Translations under genes and position numbers: made by a program
Shown here: in pieces, positions 62,384 through 64,000 of the stretch
How the letters are laid out: the number at the start of each line of letters is the position of its first letter
Position numbering within the stretch: the first letter of the stretch is position 1
DNA from: CAUZIZ01 sp965218775
GTDB lineage: Bacteria > Acidobacteriota > UBA6911 > RPQK01 > JAJDTT01
Assembly: GCA_965218775.1 (NCBI GenBank)
Contig: CBDCLS010000003.1
Span: forward strand, 310,001-374,000
DNA length: 64,000 nucleotides
Direction of reading: 5' to 3'
The notes under the pieces: generated by a model
Seen by the model: only the letters and a program-made list of their open reading frames with translations
What the model was told of the DNA's origin: nothing
The model's database searches: none

Positions 62384-63152
62384 AAGAGTCTCCGGTTGAA
62401 CACTCTGAGTGCTCCTGCAATTGAGTTTGCATACAGAGATTCATCAGTGGCCTCACCTCCTCAAACACCGCCAGCATGGATTCGACCAAGTCCATCCCCG
62501 TCGTGCTCCTCACTTCAGCCTCGCGCATTGCGTAAAAGACCTGAAATCCAGCCCAGTGGTTTGCGGGAGCGGCCTGAAGCGCTCGTCGAAGCTTCGTTAT
62601 CGCTGGGAAATCCTCTCTAGAGTAGTAAGGTACGTCCCCTTCTCGGCTGCCGGCGAATAGCACGAATCCTTCGCGAAGCACCAACCGCTTCAATTCTCTC
62701 TCCATGGAGCTTTTCGGTCGCAGTGCCCTCAACAGCCGATGCCAATCCCAATCAGGGCAAAGCTTCCAGTGTCGATGCTCGCGCGGAGCACGAACATACC
62801 CGCGCTCAACCTGCATGCCACACTGAAAAAGCTGCTTCTCGACATCCAGCATCAGAAAAAACTTCGAGCAACCAAAACTCACATGGCTGGAAATCGGTTT
62901 GGCTGCGCGATTTGATCGCGTCAAGAATCCGATCCACCGCCAGAAAACGCCACGGCCCCACCGCTCGGTGACAAAGGGTTCCGCATAGCGCCTCTCCAGC
63001 GCCAACTTCAGAATCCGGGTGATGCGCTCGTTGTCCTCCAGGTTTCCAACTCGAATCCCTCGTCGAAAATCCAAGAATTCGGGCTGAAACGCAAGTCTCC
63101 CGCCGCCGAGTTTTTCAGGAGTTTTGTCTTGGGGAATGGTCTGGCCAACCAC
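62361..63152 (-). CDS. Unrecognised protein overlapping efp
   Basis: 263 residues, GTG start. No family recognised. Visible features: a charged N-terminus, a stretch VSFGCSKFFLMLDVEKQLFQ then CGMQVERGYV and KLCPDWDWHRLLRALRPKSS, ERELKRLVLREGFVLFAGSR, a Tyr-rich DVPYYSREDF and a helical C-terminus (AVFEEVRPLMNLCMQ). Trp and Cys are frequent for its size. The 23-bp overlap with efp indicates translational coupling, so a role with EF-P (modification, delivery or regulation) is a reasonable guess only. Confidence 0.6.
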   Translation of the reverse strand: MVGQTIPQDKTPEKLGGGRLAFQPEFLDFRRGIRVGNLEDNERITRILKLALERRYAEPFVTERWGRGVFWRWIGFLTRSNRAAKPISSHVSFGCSKFFLMLDVEKQLFQCGMQVERGYVRAPREHRHWKLCPDWDWHRLLRALRPKSSMERELKRLVLREGFVLFAGSREGDVPYYSREDFPAITKLRRALQAAPANHWAGFQVFYAMREAEVRSTTGMDLVESMLAVFEEVRPLMNLCMQTQLQEHSECSTGDSYGASVRS

Positions 63153-63596
63153 GATGTTCCCTCGAAAGGATCTAATGAGAACTTTTCTAAATCCTAGAAC
63201 TTTCGGTGGTTTAAGGCAATGTCACCTGACGAGCTGTATATGTTAAATCCGATGAATCGATGGGGCGATTCTGCCTACGATACGGAGCCTCGATTCAAGC
63301 GCCAATAGGACCCTGTCGCCTGAGTCTCTCCACCCTGGGAACCGGTTGAGCTTGATGGCATCGTAGGCTAGTACTATCGGCGACCGATCCTACCAATTCG
63401 AAGCGAGACTCAGAGGAGGATGAGATGGAGCAGAGTGCCGTTACTCCAGATTCCGCGTCGGCCGTTCAGGAGGTCATGGAGCCATGAAACCGGGCATGTC
63501 TAGAGGGTGACTGGGAGGCACTCTTGGCCATGTGCAACGACAAACCCAGTTGGGGCACTAGCATTTCCATGCGCTGCAGCGAATATTGAAAATCAA
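63153..63596. other. Intergenic stretch holding repeat copy D
   Basis: No gene is seen. The diverged copy D lies at 63234-63286. A GGAGGATGAG start-like site near 63415-63424 opens only a very short frame. Confidence 0.4.
63234..63286 (+). repeat. Dispersed repeat, copy D
   Basis: CTGTATATGTTAAATCCGAT, GAATCGATGGGGCGATTCT and CTACGATACGGAG; diverged from copies B and C. Confidence 0.55.
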
Positions 63597-64000
63597 ATGC
63601 GCTTGCACCCGATTGCATCTCGGTTTTTTCCAGTTCTCCCGATCATCGTCCTTCTTGGGTTTCTTACTTTGCCGATTATGTCGTGCGGCGGGGAAAACTC
63701 TGAGACGTCTGCGACAATCCGCCGAGTAGGCTCAGCAAAACAGCTGTTTATCGACAGTTTGCTGATTTCGAGCGCTCAGAACGTCACTTTGACCATGAAT
63801 CCACCCGTGAAAACACACGAGCGCAACATCATCCCTGACTCTCCCTGGGAAGATCTCGGACTGAGCTCTCACAACACGTCCCTGCGTGATAAAGTACCCC
63901 TACGCTCCCGATGTCTACCTCATGTTCCCGAGTGCATTTTTCCACACTTCCAAGAAAGAGACTGGTAGCGACGGTGCGCTCGACATCCAACTGGCTACCA
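63597..64000 (+). pseudogene. Lipoprotein of a glycoside-hydrolase-like family, internal deletion
   Basis: From the ATG at 63597: a lipoprotein signal (LGFLTLPIMSCGGE), then KQLFIDSLLISSAQNVTLTM, NPPVKTHERNIIPDSPWEDL. This matches the N-terminus of large secreted proteins with a furanosidase-like propeller (FID..LI...NV...NPP). After about 95 residues the homology jumps, out of frame, to YAPDVYLMFPSAFFHTSKKE and GALDIQLAT, which normally lies much further downstream. The gene leaves the window, so only the 5' damage is visible. Confidence 0.6.

Noticed and set aside
1..64000. CRISPR arrays, tRNA or rRNA genes
   Set aside because: No regularly spaced direct repeats, no tRNA-like cloverleaf and no rRNA signature were noticed on reading the sequence; a dedicated search program was not available.

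Overview
The window looks like an accessory, transposon-riddled stretch of an Acidobacteria-like (or related Planctomycetes/Verrucomicrobia-type) chromosome. This rests on family content only: secreted cytochrome proteins of the DUF1549/DUF1553 type paired with a DUF1501 protein, an N-terminal piece of a PknB-type kinase (LGEGGMGEVYRA), a WD40/TolB-like propeller gene, and many different IS families. No tRNA, rRNA or CRISPR array was seen.

Layout. 1-3.05 kb: the N-terminal part of a DUF1549-type cytochrome protein and a secreted cyclase-family enzyme. 3.12-6.55 kb: a complete IS1-family-like transposon (24-bp inverted repeats, 8-bp target duplication) that carries five passenger genes besides its transposase. 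6.6-18.6 kb: a gene graveyard (remnants of an SDR, an MFS transporter, an Lrp/AsnC regulator and an FprA-like reductase) with an IS4-type element and an IS91-type transposase gene. That IS91 gene is split twice, once by a recombinase-in-trio (RIT) element that itself carries an IS256 insertion, and once by a serine-recombinase module. 18.9-23.6 kb: an intact DUF1501 + DUF1553/LamG operon. 23.7-24.6 kb: an Nramp remnant fused to a 397-bp IS91 fragment identical to the one at 9.8 kb.

24.6-43.8 kb: a catabolic island with no IS inside. It holds two HyuA/HyuB-type gene pairs, a stand-alone zinc ribbon (and the same ribbon fused to the second HyuB), an IclR regulator, an E1 alpha-beta fusion with a lipoyl-only protein and an SDR, a sugar-type ABC importer, an enolase-superfamily dehydratase and an RraA-like aldolase. 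The IclR promoter/operator architecture occurs twice, once at its natural place and once as an orphan at the left edge. The likely theme is import of a sugar-acid or amide-like compound, dehydration, aldol cleavage and oxidative decarboxylation; the substrate is unknown.

43.9-48.6 kb: more debris (SDR, PilB/GspE, IS6 and kinase fragments), a frameshifted glycosyltransferase and two small genes. 48.77-55.05 kb: an IS1380 element broken by three later insertions (IS256, IS1182, IS4); removing them restores a 468-codon transposase frame. 55.1-61.5 kb: histidine kinase, response regulator, propeller protein, di-haem peroxidase and a DUF3303 gene, with matching 11-bp-spaced repeats upstream of the kinase and of the propeller gene. 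61.8-63.2 kb: an atypical EF-P overlapped by an unrecognised gene. 63.6 kb-end: a lipoprotein gene with an internal deletion. A dispersed repeat of about 50-85 bp occurs four times between 45 and 63.3 kb.
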